A DNA stretch of 64,000 bases from Exiguobacterium flavidum (GTDB taxonomy: Bacteria > Bacillota > Bacilli > Exiguobacteriales > Exiguobacteriaceae), in assembly GCF_003344535.1 (NCBI RefSeq), contig NZ_QPKS01000006.1:65690-129689 (forward strand), read 5' to 3'. Position numbers and translations under genes: made by a program. Shown piece by piece: positions 1-9,861 of this stretch (positions within the stretch are counted from its first letter, which is position 1; every line of letters starts with the position of its first letter). The notes beneath the pieces are model-generated. The model saw only the letters and a program-made list of their open reading frames with translations, did not search any database and was not told the origin of the DNA.

Positions 1-79
1 TTACCTTGAAGTCGACATGCGTGCTTGCTTCCTGCTGCAGCATCGCATTTAGTTTCCGTGTTTTTTCCAATAGATTCAT
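1..79 (-). CDS. codY: CodY, GTP/branched-chain amino-acid sensing repressor (N-terminal fragment)
   Basis: Only the first 26 codons lie in the window; the rest runs off the left edge. They read MNLLEKTRKLNAMLQQEAST and on, which matches the start of CodY's GAF domain. CodY is the pleiotropic nutrient repressor that senses isoleucine/leucine/valine and GTP in Firmicutes. A GGAGG lies just upstream of the ATG, and hslU ends 15 nt before it, so codY is the last gene of the xerC-hslV-hslU-codY operon, as in Bacillus. The call rests on a short N-terminus plus strong synteny. Confidence 0.9.
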   Translation of the reverse strand, partial: MNLLEKTRKLNAMLQQEASTHVDFKV

Positions 80-94
80 GATTTCTTCCTCCAC

Positions 95-1462
95 TTATAA
101 GATGAACTGACTCAGGTCACGATCATCTGCTACTTTACCGACACGCTCCGTTACATATTGGGGCGTGATCGTCACATCGGTCTCCGGCATGTCCGCCGCC
201 TCGAACGATAACTCTTCGAGGACGCGTTCCATGATCGTATACAAACGACGGGCGCCGATGTTGTCCGTCTCGTCGTTGACTTGCGCCGCGATGCGTGCGA
301 TTTCCCGGATTGCTTCGTCCGTGAAATCGACATGGACCTTCTCGGCTGCAAGAAGTGCCTTATATTGCTTGAGCAGCGCCTGATTCGGCTCTGTCAAGAT
401 TTTTACGAAATCAGCTTCCGTCAGACTGTCGAGCTCGACACGAATCGGGAAGCGTCCTTGCAGTTCTGGGATCAGGTCGGACGGTTTCGCCATATGGAAG
501 GCACCTGCCGCGATGAAGAGGACGTGATCCGTCTTGACCGGCCCATACTTCGTCACGACGGTCGATCCTTCGACGATCGGCAGGATATCCCGCTGGACTC
601 CTTCGCGGGACACACCGGCGCTGTCATGGCCCTTCGTCGCGATCTTATCGATCTCATCGACGAAGATGATCCCCATCTGCTCCGCCCGGCGGACCGCTTC
701 ATCATGGACTTCGTTCAGATCGAGCAGCTTCTCCGCTTCTTCCGCTGTCAACAGCGGTCGGGCCTCCCGAACCGTCAATTGACGTTTCTTCGTCTTCTTC
801 GGCATCATCTGACCGAGCATGTCCTGAAGGTTCGCGAGCCCCTCCATTCCCTGTTGGCCCGAGAAGAGGTCGACTTGTCGTTCCTCGATGTCGACTTCGA
901 TGACGCGATCCTCGAGTTCCCCGAGCAGGAGGAGCTGGCGCATCCGTGAACGGTCTGCCGTATCGTTCGCTGTTTCGGGTTCAGCCGTCTTCTGTCCACC
1001 GAACAACATCTCGAACGGATTTCCTCCGCCGCTCAGCGGATTCGATTTCTTGCCAACGAGCGCGTCGACGATTCGTTCGTTCGCTACAGCTTCGGCCCGG
1101 TCCTTGAGTGCCGCCTTCTTCTCCTCCTTGACGAGGCGAAGCGATGCTTCGACAAGGTCGCGGACCATCGATTCGACGTCTCGTCCGACATAGCCGACTT
1201 CCGTGAACTTCGTCGCTTCGACCTTGACGAACGGTGCACCGACTAGCTTCGCAAGTCGACGGGCGATCTCTGTCTTCCCTACTCCGGTCGGTCCGATCAT
1301 CAGGATGTTCTTCGGCGTCACTTCTTCCCGCATCCCTGCCTCAAGCAGCTGGCGTCGATACCGGTTCCTCAGTGCGATCGCGACTGCTCTCTTCGCGTCG
1401 CCCTGCCCGATTACGTGTTCGTTCAACTTCTCTACGATCTGTCTTGGCGTCAATTCATGCAT
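95..1462 (-). CDS. hslU: ATP-dependent protease ATPase subunit HslU (ClpY/CodX)
   Basis: AAA+ unfoldase that feeds unfolded substrates to the HslV peptidase ring in the cytoplasm. The Walker A motif GPTGVGKT lies near residue 57, the Walker B motif IIFVDEIDK follows the inserted I-domain, and the conserved C-terminus DLSQFIL, which docks into HslV, is intact. Length is 455 aa, usual for the family. I chose the ATG at 1462 (MHELTPRQ) because a GGAGG sits 8-9 nt upstream; a longer reading from a TTG at 1477 would put the ribosome site inside the gene. The ATG overlaps the hslV stop as ATGCATGA, which suggests translational coupling. Confidence 0.96.
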   Translation of the reverse strand: MHELTPRQIVEKLNEHVIGQGDAKRAVAIALRNRYRRQLLEAGMREEVTPKNILMIGPTGVGKTEIARRLAKLVGAPFVKVEATKFTEVGYVGRDVESMVRDLVEASLRLVKEEKKAALKDRAEAVANERIVDALVGKKSNPLSGGGNPFEMLFGGQKTAEPETANDTADRSRMRQLLLLGELEDRVIEVDIEERQVDLFSGQQGMEGLANLQDMLGQMMPKKTKKRQLTVREARPLLTAEEAEKLLDLNEVHDEAVRRAEQMGIIFVDEIDKIATKGHDSAGVSREGVQRDILPIVEGSTVVTKYGPVKTDHVLFIAAGAFHMAKPSDLIPELQGRFPIRVELDSLTEADFVKILTEPNQALLKQYKALLAAEKVHVDFTDEAIREIARIAAQVNDETDNIGARRLYTIMERVLEELSFEAADMPETDVTITPQYVTERVGKVADDRDLSQFIL

Positions 1463-2006
1463 TCGCCTCTCCTCCAATCGTTTCGAGTATCACTTGATCA
1501 TTCGTAAAGACGCACAGCTCGCCGGCAGTCTCAAGCGCAGCTTGCGCGATTTCCTGCGCCGTAAGCTGCGGTGCATGTTTTTTCAAGGCACGACCGGCTG
1601 CGAGGGCGTAGTTTCCGCCTGATCCGATGGCGAGGATCCCGTCATCCGGCTCGATGACCTCACCGTTACCGGAGACGAGGAGCAAATGGTTGCCGTCCAT
1701 CACGAGCAGCAATGCCTCGAGTTGACGAAGCATCTTATCGCCCCGCCACTCCTTCGCGAGCTCGACAGCAGCCCGCTGAAGATTTCCGTTGTACATCTCA
1801 AGTTTCGCCTCGAATTTCTCGAACAGCGTAAACGCATCCGCAACGCTGCCGGCGAAACCGGCGATCACTTTTCCACCATAAAGTCTTCTGACTTTCTTCG
1901 CACTCTTCTTCATGATGACCTGGTTGCCGAACGTCACTTGTCCGTCCCCGCTCATCGCGGATTGTCCTTTATGTTGAATCGCGAATATTGTAGTCGCATG
2001 GAACAT
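1455..2006 (-). CDS. hslV: ATP-dependent protease peptidase subunit HslV (ClpQ/CodW)
   Basis: Proteasome-like N-terminal nucleophile hydrolase that forms the double-ring core of HslUV. Seen: the family core [44 protein letters not shown] and [15 protein letters not shown]; 183 aa. The ATG at 2006 has GGGAGG 7-8 nt upstream; a longer reading to 2027 adds only non-family residues. The nucleophile should be one of the two threonines at residues 5-6 after removal of a short propeptide. The serine that follows Met1 in the B. subtilis protein is absent here. It lies between xerC (13 nt upstream) and hslU (8 nt overlap). Confidence 0.95.
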   Translation of the reverse strand: MFHATTIFAIQHKGQSAMSGDGQVTFGNQVIMKKSAKKVRRLYGGKVIAGFAGSVADAFTLFEKFEAKLEMYNGNLQRAAVELAKEWRGDKMLRQLEALLLVMDGNHLLLVSGNGEVIEPDDGILAIGSGGNYALAAGRALKKHAPQLTAQEIAQAALETAGELCVFTNDQVILETIGGEANA

Positions 2007-2019
2007 ATGGTGTCCTCCC

Positions 2020-2901
2020 TTAAGCACGTGGGTGCGTTTGTTGATAGACGCGACGGAGCCGTTCGCTCGTCACGTGCGTATAATGGCCAGTAGTCGAGAG
2101 CGAAGCATGGCCGAGCAATTCCTGGACGGCCCTCAAATCCGCCCCCCGTTCGAGCAGGTCCGTCGCAAAGCTGTGCCTGAGGGCGTGCGGCGTCACGTGT
2201 TTCGAAAGAAGAGACTCGCTTCGCTTGAAAATTTTACGAACGGCGTCTGGTGTCAGCCTTCTCCCTGTACGGGAGACGAAAAGGGCCTTTTCCTCATTCG
2301 CGAACGCCTGACGTTCATCTAAATAACGGATGAGTGCTTCCTTAGCGAAGGAGCCGATCGGTGTGATCCGCTCCTTCCGGCCTTTCCCGTATACATGTAG
2401 AAATGACATATCGCCATCGAGGTCATCGATATCGAGCCCAGTCAACTCGCTGACCCTTATCCCCGTCGCATAGAACAGTTCAATCATCGCCACATTCCTG
2501 CGTCCGAGCGGATCGTCCGTCTCAAAGGCACCCAAGAACTTTTCATACTCCGACGGAACGAGGAATGTTGGCAGGTTTTTCGATTTTTTCGGTGCTTTCA
2601 ATCCGTCGAACGGATTGATTTCGCGGGTATCACGCGTGATGAACCGGCCGAATTGCTTCAAGCAGGAGACCTTCTGCGCGATCGAGGCGCTCGAGAGCTG
2701 CTCCACTTCGTAAAGTGCATACAAATAACGCCGCGCGGATGCCAAATCAAATGGATCAAGGGCATGATCCTGGCAAAATGCGGCGTATTTTCGAAGTGTC
2801 TGATCATACGAACGACCGGTGTTCGGGGAAAGCTGGCGTTCAATATGCACATACTGCAAAAACGCTCTTCGCAGCTTCTCTACGTCCATATCTGGCCCCA
2901 T
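2020..2901 (-). CDS. xerC: Tyrosine recombinase XerC (CodV)
   Basis: Site-specific recombinase that resolves chromosome dimers at dif together with a partner recombinase. The N-terminal SAM-like core-binding domain (about residues 1-90) is followed by the catalytic domain with Arg in [12 protein letters not shown], Lys in YGKGRKERI, the [12 protein letters not shown] box, GH in [10 protein letters not shown] and the nucleophilic Tyr in HYTHV, so all catalytic residues are present. Length is 293 aa, near the usual 300. The ATG at 2901 has AAGGGGG upstream. First gene of the xerC-hslV-hslU-codY operon, so XerC rather than XerD on synteny. Confidence 0.94.
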   Translation of the reverse strand: MGPDMDVEKLRRAFLQYVHIERQLSPNTGRSYDQTLRKYAAFCQDHALDPFDLASARRYLYALYEVEQLSSASIAQKVSCLKQFGRFITRDTREINPFDGLKAPKKSKNLPTFLVPSEYEKFLGAFETDDPLGRRNVAMIELFYATGIRVSELTGLDIDDLDGDMSFLHVYGKGRKERITPIGSFAKEALIRYLDERQAFANEEKALFVSRTGRRLTPDAVRKIFKRSESLLSKHVTPHALRHSFATDLLERGADLRAVQELLGHASLSTTGHYTHVTSERLRRVYQQTHPRA

Positions 2902-2940
2902 TTCCGAACCCCCTTTTCGTTCTCGTCTCGAATCGCCCTT

Positions 2941-2969
2941 AGCATAGCACACAGTAAGTAGTCTGACAA
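2941..2969 (-). promoter_or_regulatory. SigA-type promoter of the xerC-hslV-hslU-codY operon
   Basis: On the minus strand, TTGTCA (2964-2969) and TATGCT (2941-2946) are separated by exactly 17 nt. They lie 40-68 nt upstream of the xerC start and downstream of the trmFO terminator, where the operon promoter is expected. Matches are 5/6 and 4/6 to the SigA consensus. This is a prediction from sequence only. Confidence 0.65.
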
Positions 2970-3020
2970 TAGAACCTCATTTAAAATAGACGAAATTATC
3001 GTTCTTTTTCGAAAAATCAA

Positions 3021-3066
3021 GAAAGGGGTAGAAAGGACGCGCTTAAAGCGCACCTTTCTCCCCTTT
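3021..3066 (-). terminator. Intrinsic terminator after trmFO
   Basis: A long hairpin starts 10 nt after the trmFO stop. The arms GGGGAGAAAGG and CCTTTCTACCCC enclose an inner GCGC/GCGC stem, and the downstream arm ends in a short T-rich run. It separates the topA-trmFO unit from the xerC operon. Confidence 0.85.
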
Positions 3067-3075
3067 TGCCATTCA

Positions 3076-4380
3076 TTAAAGCGAACGGTAGTCCTCGATC
3101 GATGCGAGGGCGCGTTCTGCGTAAAGAGCGTACTTTTCAGGTTTCTTCATCTTGACAGGGTGTCCTTCGAGTGCCGGAACAAGACCGAAGTTCGCGTTCA
3201 TCGGCTGGAAGTGTTTACCCTCCGCTGTCGTGATGTAGTGCGCCATCGAACCCATCATCGTCTCTTTCGGGAAGGTGATCATGTCTTCTCCGAGCACGAG
3301 TCGCGCTGCGTTGATGCCGGCAGTCAAACCGGAGGCTGCTGATTCGACGTATCCTTCGACGCCTGTCATTTGCCCTGCGAAGAACAGGTCGTCCCGCATA
3401 CGGGTCTGGTAGGTCGGCTTAAGCAGGCTCGGCGAGTTGACGAACGTGTTCCGGTGCATGACACCATAACGGACGATTTCAGCATTCTCAAGGCCAGGAA
3501 TAAGACGGATGATCCGCTTCTGCTCGCCCCACTTCAAATGTGTCTGGAAACCGACGAGGTTGAAGAGCGTACCCGCCGAGTTGTCTTGACGGAGCTGAAC
3601 GACCGCATAAGGACGCTTCCCGGTTTTCGGGTCCTCGAGACCGACCGGCTTCATCGGTCCGAACAAGAGCGTCTTCGGTCCGCGTGACGCGATGACCTCG
3701 AACGGCATGCAGCCTTCGAAGTAGATCTCCTTCTCGAATTCCTTGAGAGGGACGACTTCCGCCTTGATCAGTTCGTTGTAGAAGACCGTGAATTCCTCTT
3801 CCGTCATCGGGCAATTCAAGTAGGCTGCTTCCCCTTTGTCGTAGCGGGATTTCAAGTACACCTTCTCACGGTCGATCGTATCGCCGTCGAGAATCGGTGC
3901 TGCAGCATCGAAGAAGTAGAGATAGTCTTCTCCAGTGAACTCTTGCAGCGATGCTGACAGTGACTCGCTCGTAAGCGGTCCGGTCGCGACGATCGTCGGT
4001 CCTTCCGGGATCGCACCGATCTCTTCGTGATGGACTGTGATGTTCGGGTGGTTCTTCAACGTCTCCGTGACGTATCCGGCAAAGTCATGCCGGTCGACGG
4101 CGAGTGCTCCGCCAGCTGGCACACTTGCGAGGTCCGCCGCTTTGAGGATCAGCGAATCCAGGCGACGCATCTCTTCCTTCAATACGCCAACCGCGTTCGT
4201 CAGCTGATTCGCGCGGAGCGAGTTCGAGCAGACGAGCTCTGCGAATTGATCCGTGTGATGGGCAGGTGTCTGCTTCACAGGACGCATTTCATATAAATCG
4301 ACTTGGACGCCGCGCTTCGCAAGTTGCCAAGCTGCCTCAGAACCTGCGAGCCCCGCGCCGATTACCGTTACACGTTTCAA
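3076..4380 (-). CDS. trmFO: Methylenetetrahydrofolate-tRNA (uracil-5-)-methyltransferase TrmFO
   Basis: Folate- and FAD-dependent enzyme that makes 5-methyluridine at position 54 of the tRNA T-loop, the Gram-positive alternative to SAM-dependent TrmA. The N-terminus [20 protein letters not shown] is a Rossmann FAD-binding motif. Also seen are the GidA-like stretches [20 protein letters not shown] and [17 protein letters not shown]. The 434-aa length is standard and shorter than MnmG, which argues for TrmFO. It starts 3 nt after the topA stop, so the two are cotranscribed, as in Bacillus (topA-trmFO-xerC). Confidence 0.95.
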   Translation of the reverse strand: MKRVTVIGAGLAGSEAAWQLAKRGVQVDLYEMRPVKQTPAHHTDQFAELVCSNSLRANQLTNAVGVLKEEMRRLDSLILKAADLASVPAGGALAVDRHDFAGYVTETLKNHPNITVHHEEIGAIPEGPTIVATGPLTSESLSASLQEFTGEDYLYFFDAAAPILDGDTIDREKVYLKSRYDKGEAAYLNCPMTEEEFTVFYNELIKAEVVPLKEFEKEIYFEGCMPFEVIASRGPKTLLFGPMKPVGLEDPKTGKRPYAVVQLRQDNSAGTLFNLVGFQTHLKWGEQKRIIRLIPGLENAEIVRYGVMHRNTFVNSPSLLKPTYQTRMRDDLFFAGQMTGVEGYVESAASGLTAGINAARLVLGEDMITFPKETMMGSMAHYITTAEGKHFQPMNANFGLVPALEGHPVKMKKPEKYALYAERALASIEDYRSL

Positions 4381-4383
4381 CGG

Positions 4384-6474
4384 TTATTCCTCCTCTTGAT
4401 CCATGCGTGTCTCATGATGTCCACAAACTGTACATTCTACTTTCACGCCGTTCTTGATTTTTTTCTGTACCATCATGCCCGAGCAGGTCGGACACGGTTC
4501 TGCGACCGGTTTATCCCATGAGACGAACTCACATTCCGGATAGTTCGAACAGCCATAGAAGAGGCGTCCCTTCTTGCTGCGTCGCTCGACGATGTCACCT
4601 GTCTTGCATGTCGGACACTTGACACCGATCTCGACTTGGATCGGCTTCGTGTTTCGACATTCCGGGAAGTTCGAACATGCCATGAACTTGCCGTATCGGC
4701 CCATCTTGATGACCATCGGATGTCCGCAAACTTCACAATCCTCGCCTGCCGGCTCATCCTTGATCTCGATCTTCTCGATCTCTGCTTCTGCCCGGATCAG
4801 ACGTTTCTCGAACGACTTGTAGATCGGGTCGACGACTTCGGTCCAGCGCATGTCGCCCTTCTCGATCGCATCGAGCAAAGCTTCCATGTCCGCCGTGAAT
4901 TGAACGGTGATGAACTCTTGGAAATAGTCGCTGATCATGTCGATGACCAGCTCACCGAGTTCCGTCGGGAGAAACTTCTTCTCCTCAAGCGTCACATATC
5001 CCCGTTTCTGGATCGTATCGAGCGTCGGTGCATACGTCGAAGGTCGTCCGATGCCGAGTTCCTCCATAGCACGGACGAGTCGCGCTTCCGTATAGCGCGG
5101 AGGTGGTTGAGTGAAGTGCTGTTTCGGTTCGATCGCCTCTTGCGGAAGGACCTCTCCGTCTTCGAGCGGCGGAAGCAGACCTTCCTTGACATCCGATACC
5201 GCCTCGTCATCCGTGTCCTCGATATAGACCTTCATGAAGCCCGGGAACTTGACGGTCGATCCGTTCGCCCGGAACGTCACGCCGTTCGAGACGAGGTCGA
5301 TCTTGACCGTATCGAGAACGGCAGGAGCCATCTGGCTCGCGACGAACCGCTCCCAGATCAGTTTGTAGAGTCTGAACTGATCGCGTGACAGATAGGACTT
5401 CACTGCTTGCGGGTCACGAAGCGTTGATGTCGGACGTACGGCTTCGTGCGCGTCTTGTGCGTTCGTCGCCTTCTTGTCCTTCCGTTTTTCGCTCGCGATA
5501 TATTCCTTGCCATAGGCGTTTTCAATGAAGCCTTGCGCTTCCGTGTTCGCCGTATCGGAAGTACGGGTCGAGTCGGTACGCATGTAGGTGATGAGACCGA
5601 CAGTCCCTTCCTTACCGAGGTCGATACCTTCATAGAGTTGCTGTGCGATCATCATCGTCTTCTTCGCACGGAAATTCAGTTTGCGGGCAGCTTCCTGCTG
5701 CAAGGAACTCGTCGTGAACGGAAGTGCCGGATTTCTGCGGCGTTCCTTCTTCGTGACGGAGTCGACCGTGAATTCCTTACCGATCTTCGAAAGGATCGCG
5801 TTGACGTCATCCTCAGACGACAGCTCGACCTTCTTGCCGTCGACGCCATAGAAGTTCGCTTCGAGCTTCTCACCGTTCGCGTCGAGTTCAAGCTTGATCG
5901 TCCAGTACTCTTCCGGTTGGAATGCGTTGATTTCCTGCTCCCGGTCGATGATCATCTTGACGGCGACCGACTGGACACGTCCTGCCGACAAACCCTTCTT
6001 GATCTTCTTCCAAAGGAGCGGGCTCATGCTGTATCCGACGAGACGGTCGAGAATGCGGCGCGCCTGCTGTGCATCGACAAGATCATAGTTGATCTTGCGC
6101 GGCTTCTTGAATGATTCCTTGATCGCGTCCTTCGTGATTTCATTGAAGACGACCCGGCAGTCCGTCGACTCGTCGACGCCGAGCGCCTTCGCGAGGTGCC
6201 ATGCGATAGCTTCCCCTTCTCTGTCGGGGTCAGCCGCGAGGTAGATTTTCTTCGCTTTTTTCGCTGCTGTCTTCAATTCTTTCAAGACAGGGCCTTTGCC
6301 CCGAATCGTGATATATTTCGGTTCGTAGTCATGTTCGACGTCGACACCCATTTGGCTTTTTGGCAGATCGATCACGTGCCCCATCGAAGCTTTCACGGTA
6401 TAGTTCGACCCGAGATAGCGCTTGATCGTCTTCGCCTTAGCAGGTGATTCGACGATTACTAGATAATTCGCCAT
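4384..6474 (-). CDS. topA: DNA topoisomerase I (type IA)
   Basis: Relaxes negatively supercoiled DNA by single-strand passage. The Toprim domain starts at residue 4 ([14 protein letters not shown]) with the acidic motif [12 protein letters not shown] near residue 108. The catalytic tyrosine lies in [12 protein letters not shown] near residue 300. The C-terminus carries three four-cysteine zinc ribbons (CEVCG..CSNFPEC, CPTC..CSNYPEC, CPTC..CTVCG). Length is 696 aa, as in Bacillus (691). It lies between dprA upstream (49 nt gap) and trmFO downstream (3 nt gap), a conserved Firmicute arrangement. Confidence 0.97.
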   Translation of the reverse strand: MANYLVIVESPAKAKTIKRYLGSNYTVKASMGHVIDLPKSQMGVDVEHDYEPKYITIRGKGPVLKELKTAAKKAKKIYLAADPDREGEAIAWHLAKALGVDESTDCRVVFNEITKDAIKESFKKPRKINYDLVDAQQARRILDRLVGYSMSPLLWKKIKKGLSAGRVQSVAVKMIIDREQEINAFQPEEYWTIKLELDANGEKLEANFYGVDGKKVELSSEDDVNAILSKIGKEFTVDSVTKKERRRNPALPFTTSSLQQEAARKLNFRAKKTMMIAQQLYEGIDLGKEGTVGLITYMRTDSTRTSDTANTEAQGFIENAYGKEYIASEKRKDKKATNAQDAHEAVRPTSTLRDPQAVKSYLSRDQFRLYKLIWERFVASQMAPAVLDTVKIDLVSNGVTFRANGSTVKFPGFMKVYIEDTDDEAVSDVKEGLLPPLEDGEVLPQEAIEPKQHFTQPPPRYTEARLVRAMEELGIGRPSTYAPTLDTIQKRGYVTLEEKKFLPTELGELVIDMISDYFQEFITVQFTADMEALLDAIEKGDMRWTEVVDPIYKSFEKRLIRAEAEIEKIEIKDEPAGEDCEVCGHPMVIKMGRYGKFMACSNFPECRNTKPIQVEIGVKCPTCKTGDIVERRSKKGRLFYGCSNYPECEFVSWDKPVAEPCPTCSGMMVQKKIKNGVKVECTVCGHHETRMDQEEE

Positions 6475-6523
6475 TACAATCGCTCCCCTTTTTAGAGGCG
6501 TACTCGTATTTTAATCTCACTTA

Positions 6524-7348
6524 TCATAGTGTTGTGTCTTCCTGTTTGTCAACGCTCATCAGGATACTTTTTACAAGTTCACTTGGATTTAGCAAGGGAA
6601 ACGCCCCTTCTGCGATCAGCTGATTCGTTCCGGAGAAGCATGGATTCGTCGGGCATCCGGGCAGGCAATAGATATCTTTCCCCTGCGCGAGCGCGTGGCC
6701 TGCCGTGTTCATCGTGCCACTTTTACGCTTGGCTTCTAAGATTACAAGGACGCCTGAAAGGGCTGAGATGATCCGGTTGCGGGCGAGGAACTGGTGTTTG
6801 GACGGAGTGGTGAACATAGGATATTCGGAGAGGAGAAGACCGGTTTCCGAAATGCGCTCAAATAATGGGAGATGGGCCCTTGGATAGGAATGGCCGATTC
6901 CGTTCGCGAGGACGGCGATCGTCGGCTGACGATGCTTCAGGGAGAGGCGATGGACGTAGGAGTCGATGCCGTACGCACCGCCCGAGACGGTGGCTATCGG
7001 GGCTTCAAAAAGCGGTTTGAGGAAGGTCAGGCGGGAAGAGACGTCTTGGGACGGGTGACGGCTGCCGATGATGCTGATTGACGGCTTTTGAAGCAAGGTC
7101 CGGTCACCTCGATAGAATAAGGCATAGACCGGATCCGGAATCGTCCTGAGGCGCTCCGGAAAATCTTCATCCGCGATCGTCCAGGCATCCGGGGTATCCG
7201 GCATGTCCAGTGCACGTTCATATCGTCTTCGCTCGTTCGCCGACACCGGGAGTTCCCGTGGCTCGATCCATCCGAAACGTTCGATCAGCTCGACGATTTT
7301 CCAAGACACCCCGCAGGCCGCAAGACGGGGATAAAGTTCCTTCTTCAT
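6524..7348 (-). CDS. dprA: DNA-processing protein DprA (Smf)
   Basis: Loads RecA onto incoming single-stranded DNA during natural transformation. The Rossmann-like core shows ISIIGSRHPS, VSGGAYGIDSYVHR, VLANGIGHSYPRAH and ALAQGKDIYCLPG, all family hallmarks. The start at 7348 has AAAGGAGG 9 nt upstream; a longer reading adds 14 residues lying in the terminator and is rejected. At 274 aa it is somewhat short: the SAM-like N-terminus is present, but no C-terminal winged-helix (DML1-like) domain is visible. It follows the sucD terminator and precedes topA. Confidence 0.92.
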   Translation of the reverse strand: MKKELYPRLAACGVSWKIVELIERFGWIEPRELPVSANERRRYERALDMPDTPDAWTIADEDFPERLRTIPDPVYALFYRGDRTLLQKPSISIIGSRHPSQDVSSRLTFLKPLFEAPIATVSGGAYGIDSYVHRLSLKHRQPTIAVLANGIGHSYPRAHLPLFERISETGLLLSEYPMFTTPSKHQFLARNRIISALSGVLVILEAKRKSGTMNTAGHALAQGKDIYCLPGCPTNPCFSGTNQLIAEGAFPLLNPSELVKSILMSVDKQEDTTL

Positions 7349-7373
7349 CCGAAAACCTCCTTTTATATAGAAG

Positions 7374-7403
7374 AAAGCCGTCCTGATCATTCAGGACGGC
7401 TTT
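7374..7403 (-). terminator. Intrinsic terminator after sucD
   Basis: Perfect 13-bp hairpin (7374-7386 with 7391-7403, loop of 4) placed 18 nt after the sucD stop and ending just before the dprA ribosome-binding site. The downstream arm ends in GGCTTTCTTCT, a fair T-tract. It separates sucCD from dprA-topA-trmFO. Confidence 0.88.
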
Positions 7404-7421
7404 TCGCCTTCTTACTTCTTC

Positions 7422-8336
7422 TTACTTCACAGCCGATCCAGTGACACACTCGTCATAGATGCCTGCTTCTTTGATGACACGGATGAGCGTCTCACCGATG
7501 ATTGCCGGTGTTTCAGCGACTTCGATCCCGTTCGCACGGAGCGTCTTGATCTTCTCAGCTGCAGTTCCCTTGCCTCCAGAGATGATGGCGCCCGCGTGGC
7601 CCATCCGTTTGCCTTCTGGAGCCGTCTGTCCGCCGATGAAGCCGATTACCGGTTTCTTCATGTTCGCTTTCACCCATTCAGCAGCCTCTTCTTCAGCAGT
7701 ACCGCCGATTTCTCCGAGCATGATGACCGCTTTCGTGTCCTCATCTTCGTTGAAAGCCTTCAGCGCGTCGATGAAGTCAGTCCCGTTGACAGGGTCCCCA
7801 CCGATACCGACAGCTGTCGATTGGCCGATTCCTGCTGTCGTCAACTGATGAACCGCTTCATACGTAAGCGTTCCAGAGCGTGAGACGATTCCGACATGTC
7901 CTGGCGTGTGGATGTAACCTGGCATGATACCGAGTTTCGTCTCGCCTGGCGTGATGATACCCGGGCAGTTCGGTCCGATCAGGCGAACCGGTTTACCTTC
8001 GAGATAACGTTTGACCTTGACCATGTCGAGCACCGGAATACCTTCCGTGATGCAGACGATCAATTCGACGTTCGCATCAGCCGCTTCCATGATCGCGTCC
8101 GCAGCGAATGCCGGCGGGACATAGATGATCGAAGCGTTAGCGCCAGTCTTCTCGACAGCTTGAGCTACCGTATCGAATACCGGTACGCCGAGTACTTCTG
8201 TACCGCCCTTACCTGGCGTGACACCGCCGACAAGCTTCGTTCCGTATTCCAACATCTGTTCGCCATGGAACATCCCCTGGTTCCCAGTGATACCTTGAAT
8301 GATGACCTTCGTCGATTCATTAACCCAAATACTCAT
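7422..8336 (-). CDS. sucD: Succinyl-CoA synthetase alpha subunit (ADP-forming)
   Basis: TCA-cycle enzyme that converts succinyl-CoA to succinate with substrate-level phosphorylation. Seen: CoA-binding [18 protein letters not shown] at the N-terminus, [15 protein letters not shown], and the phosphohistidine segment [18 protein letters not shown] near residue 245. Length is 304 aa, close to the Bacillus protein. It begins 13 nt after sucC, so the two subunits are co-translated; the beta subunit supplies the ATP-grasp domain. The unit ends at the hairpin just downstream. Confidence 0.97.
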   Translation of the reverse strand: MSIWVNESTKVIIQGITGNQGMFHGEQMLEYGTKLVGGVTPGKGGTEVLGVPVFDTVAQAVEKTGANASIIYVPPAFAADAIMEAADANVELIVCITEGIPVLDMVKVKRYLEGKPVRLIGPNCPGIITPGETKLGIMPGYIHTPGHVGIVSRSGTLTYEAVHQLTTAGIGQSTAVGIGGDPVNGTDFIDALKAFNEDEDTKAVIMLGEIGGTAEEEAAEWVKANMKKPVIGFIGGQTAPEGKRMGHAGAIISGGKGTAAEKIKTLRANGIEVAETPAIIGETLIRVIKEAGIYDECVTGSAVK

Positions 8337-8349
8337 CTCTAGCTCCCCC

Positions 8350-9510
8350 TTACTTCACGAGCGCAGCGATTTTTTCTGCGCCGTCTGCCATTGATGTAGC
8401 TGCTGTGATTGCGAGTCCTGAATCCTTCAGGATCTGTTTTCCTGCGTCGACATTCGTACCTTCAAGGCGCACGACGAGCGGAAGCTCGAGTCCGACTTCC
8501 TTCGTCGCTGCGACGATGCCCTCAGCGATGACGTCACACTTCATGATGCCTCCGAAGATGTTGACGAAGATCCCTTTTACGTTCTCATCAGAGAGAATCA
8601 GCTTGAATGCTTCCGTGACCTTCTCCTTCGTCGCGCCGCCGCCGACGTCGAGGAAGTTCGCTGGGTCTCCGCTGTAATGTTTGATGATGTCCATCGTAGC
8701 CATCGCAAGACCGGCACCGTTGACGAGACATCCGATGTTGCCGTCGAGCGCGATGTAGTTGAGGTCGCTCTTCGAAGCTTCCACTTCACGCGGATCCTCT
8801 TCCGTCTCGTCGCGGAGTGCGACGATGTCCTTGTGGCGGTAAAGCGCGTTCGAATCGAAGTTGAGCTTCGCGTCGAGTGCGAGGACGTCCCCGTCCTTCG
8901 TCGTGACGAGCGGGTTGATCTCAGCGATCGAGCAATCCTTGTCGACGAAGAACGTATAGAGCTTCGTCACCATGAAGACGAACTTGTTGACGAGCTTCGC
9001 AGGCACGCCCATCGCGAAAGCAAGCTTACGCGCTTGGAAAGCTTGAAGTCCGACAGCCGGATCGACGACTTCCTTGATGATTTTTTCAGGAGTCGCTTCC
9101 GCCACTTCCTCGATGTCCATTCCACCTTCACTTGAACCCATGATGACGACACGGCTTGTGACGCGGTCAAGCACGATTCCAAGGTAGTATTCCTTGTCGA
9201 TTGCGCATCCTTCTTCTACGAGAAGACGCTGAACGACCTTTCCTTCTGGACCAGTCTGATGTGTGACGAGCGTTTTGCCGAGTAACTCCGTCGCATACTC
9301 CTTCACTTCTTCTAGCGATTTTGCCAGTTTGACCCCACCAGCTTTACCGCGACCCCCTGCGTGAATTTGTGCTTTGACGACTTTGATCGGACCTGACAGA
9401 CGTTCTGCCGCCTCGACAGCCTCTTCGACCGTGAACGCAGCGATACCGTTCGGTACAGGTACACCGTATGAACGAAGTAACTCTTTTGCCTGATACTCAT
9501 GTACATTCAT
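8350..9510 (-). CDS. sucC: Succinyl-CoA synthetase beta subunit (ADP-forming)
   Basis: ATP-grasp subunit of succinyl-CoA synthetase; binds nucleotide and succinate. The N-terminus [20 protein letters not shown] and [20 protein letters not shown] are signature stretches, and the C-terminal half has [16 protein letters not shown], which marks the ligase domain. Length 386 aa, typical. First gene of sucCD, preceded by a good SigA-type promoter whose spacer contains a perfect cre, so carbon catabolite repression by CcpA is likely. Confidence 0.97.
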   Translation of the reverse strand: MNVHEYQAKELLRSYGVPVPNGIAAFTVEEAVEAAERLSGPIKVVKAQIHAGGRGKAGGVKLAKSLEEVKEYATELLGKTLVTHQTGPEGKVVQRLLVEEGCAIDKEYYLGIVLDRVTSRVVIMGSSEGGMDIEEVAEATPEKIIKEVVDPAVGLQAFQARKLAFAMGVPAKLVNKFVFMVTKLYTFFVDKDCSIAEINPLVTTKDGDVLALDAKLNFDSNALYRHKDIVALRDETEEDPREVEASKSDLNYIALDGNIGCLVNGAGLAMATMDIIKHYSGDPANFLDVGGGATKEKVTEAFKLILSDENVKGIFVNIFGGIMKCDVIAEGIVAATKEVGLELPLVVRLEGTNVDAGKQILKDSGLAITAATSMADGAEKIAALVK

Positions 9511-9549
9511 GAAAAAATCCCCCTTAACCCCTTTAGTTTCGGCTCTTTC

Positions 9550-9578
9550 ATTGTAGTTAAAATTGGAAGCGCTGTCTA
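9550..9578 (-). promoter_or_regulatory. Promoter of sucCD
   Basis: On the minus strand TAGACA (9573-9578) and TACAAT (9550-9555) lie 17 nt apart, each a 5/6 match to the SigA consensus, 40 nt upstream of the sucC ATG. The spacing and position are right for a single main promoter. The cre at 9563-9577 overlaps the spacer and -35. Confidence 0.72.
9563..9577 (+). promoter_or_regulatory. Catabolite-responsive element (cre) in the sucCD promoter
   Basis: TTGGAAGCGCTGTCT matches the CcpA-site consensus WTGNAANCGNWNNCW at every defined position. It overlaps the -35 and spacer of the sucCD promoter, where bound CcpA would block RNA polymerase. Prediction from motif match and position. Confidence 0.7.
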
Positions 9579-9597
9579 TTGTTATTGACCGAAAGCA

Positions 9598-9861
9598 TTA
9601 TTTTTTCGGCTTTTCTGCGTGATCGAGCTTGTAAAGGAACGCAAACAGTTCTGCGACGAGACCATACAACTCGGAAGGGATCTGTTCTGACACTTCGACC
9701 GCGTCGAGCAGGGCGACGAGTGTCTTGTCCTCCCTGATCGGGACATCATGGAGCAGCGCCTGTTCGATGATTTTTTCGGCGATGACATCATTTCCTTTTG
9801 CGACCACGGTCGGGGCGTGCATTTGATCTTCGTATGTAAGGGCGATCGCTTTCTTTTTCAT
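9598..9861 (-). CDS. ylqH: FlhB/EscU C-terminal-domain-like protein (YlqH family)
   Basis: Small 87-aa cytosolic protein. The core APTVVAKGNDVIAEKIIEQA, followed by VPIREDKTLVALLDAVEVSEQIP and ELYGLVAELFAFLYKL, is the fold of the cytoplasmic domain of FlhB-type export-switch proteins. The autocleavage motif NPTH and the transmembrane part are absent, so it is a stand-alone domain, as known for YlqH of Bacillus. It overlaps ylqG by 4 nt and is co-expressed with it. Its function is unknown; an export or regulatory role is inference. Confidence 0.8.
   Translation of the reverse strand: MKKKAIALTYEDQMHAPTVVAKGNDVIAEKIIEQALLHDVPIREDKTLVALLDAVEVSEQIPSELYGLVAELFAFLYKLDHAEKPKK

Noticed and set aside
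281-949. Long plus-strand open frame of 222 codons opposite hslU
   Set aside because: It lies wholly inside the well-supported hslU, has low-complexity Arg/Asp/Leu-rich content, and arises from the GC-rich codon pattern of the real gene.
1475-1477. TTG as the start of hslU ([11 protein letters not shown])
   Set aside because: That codon lies on the GGAGGAG ribosome site for the ATG at 1462, which gives the family-typical N-terminus.
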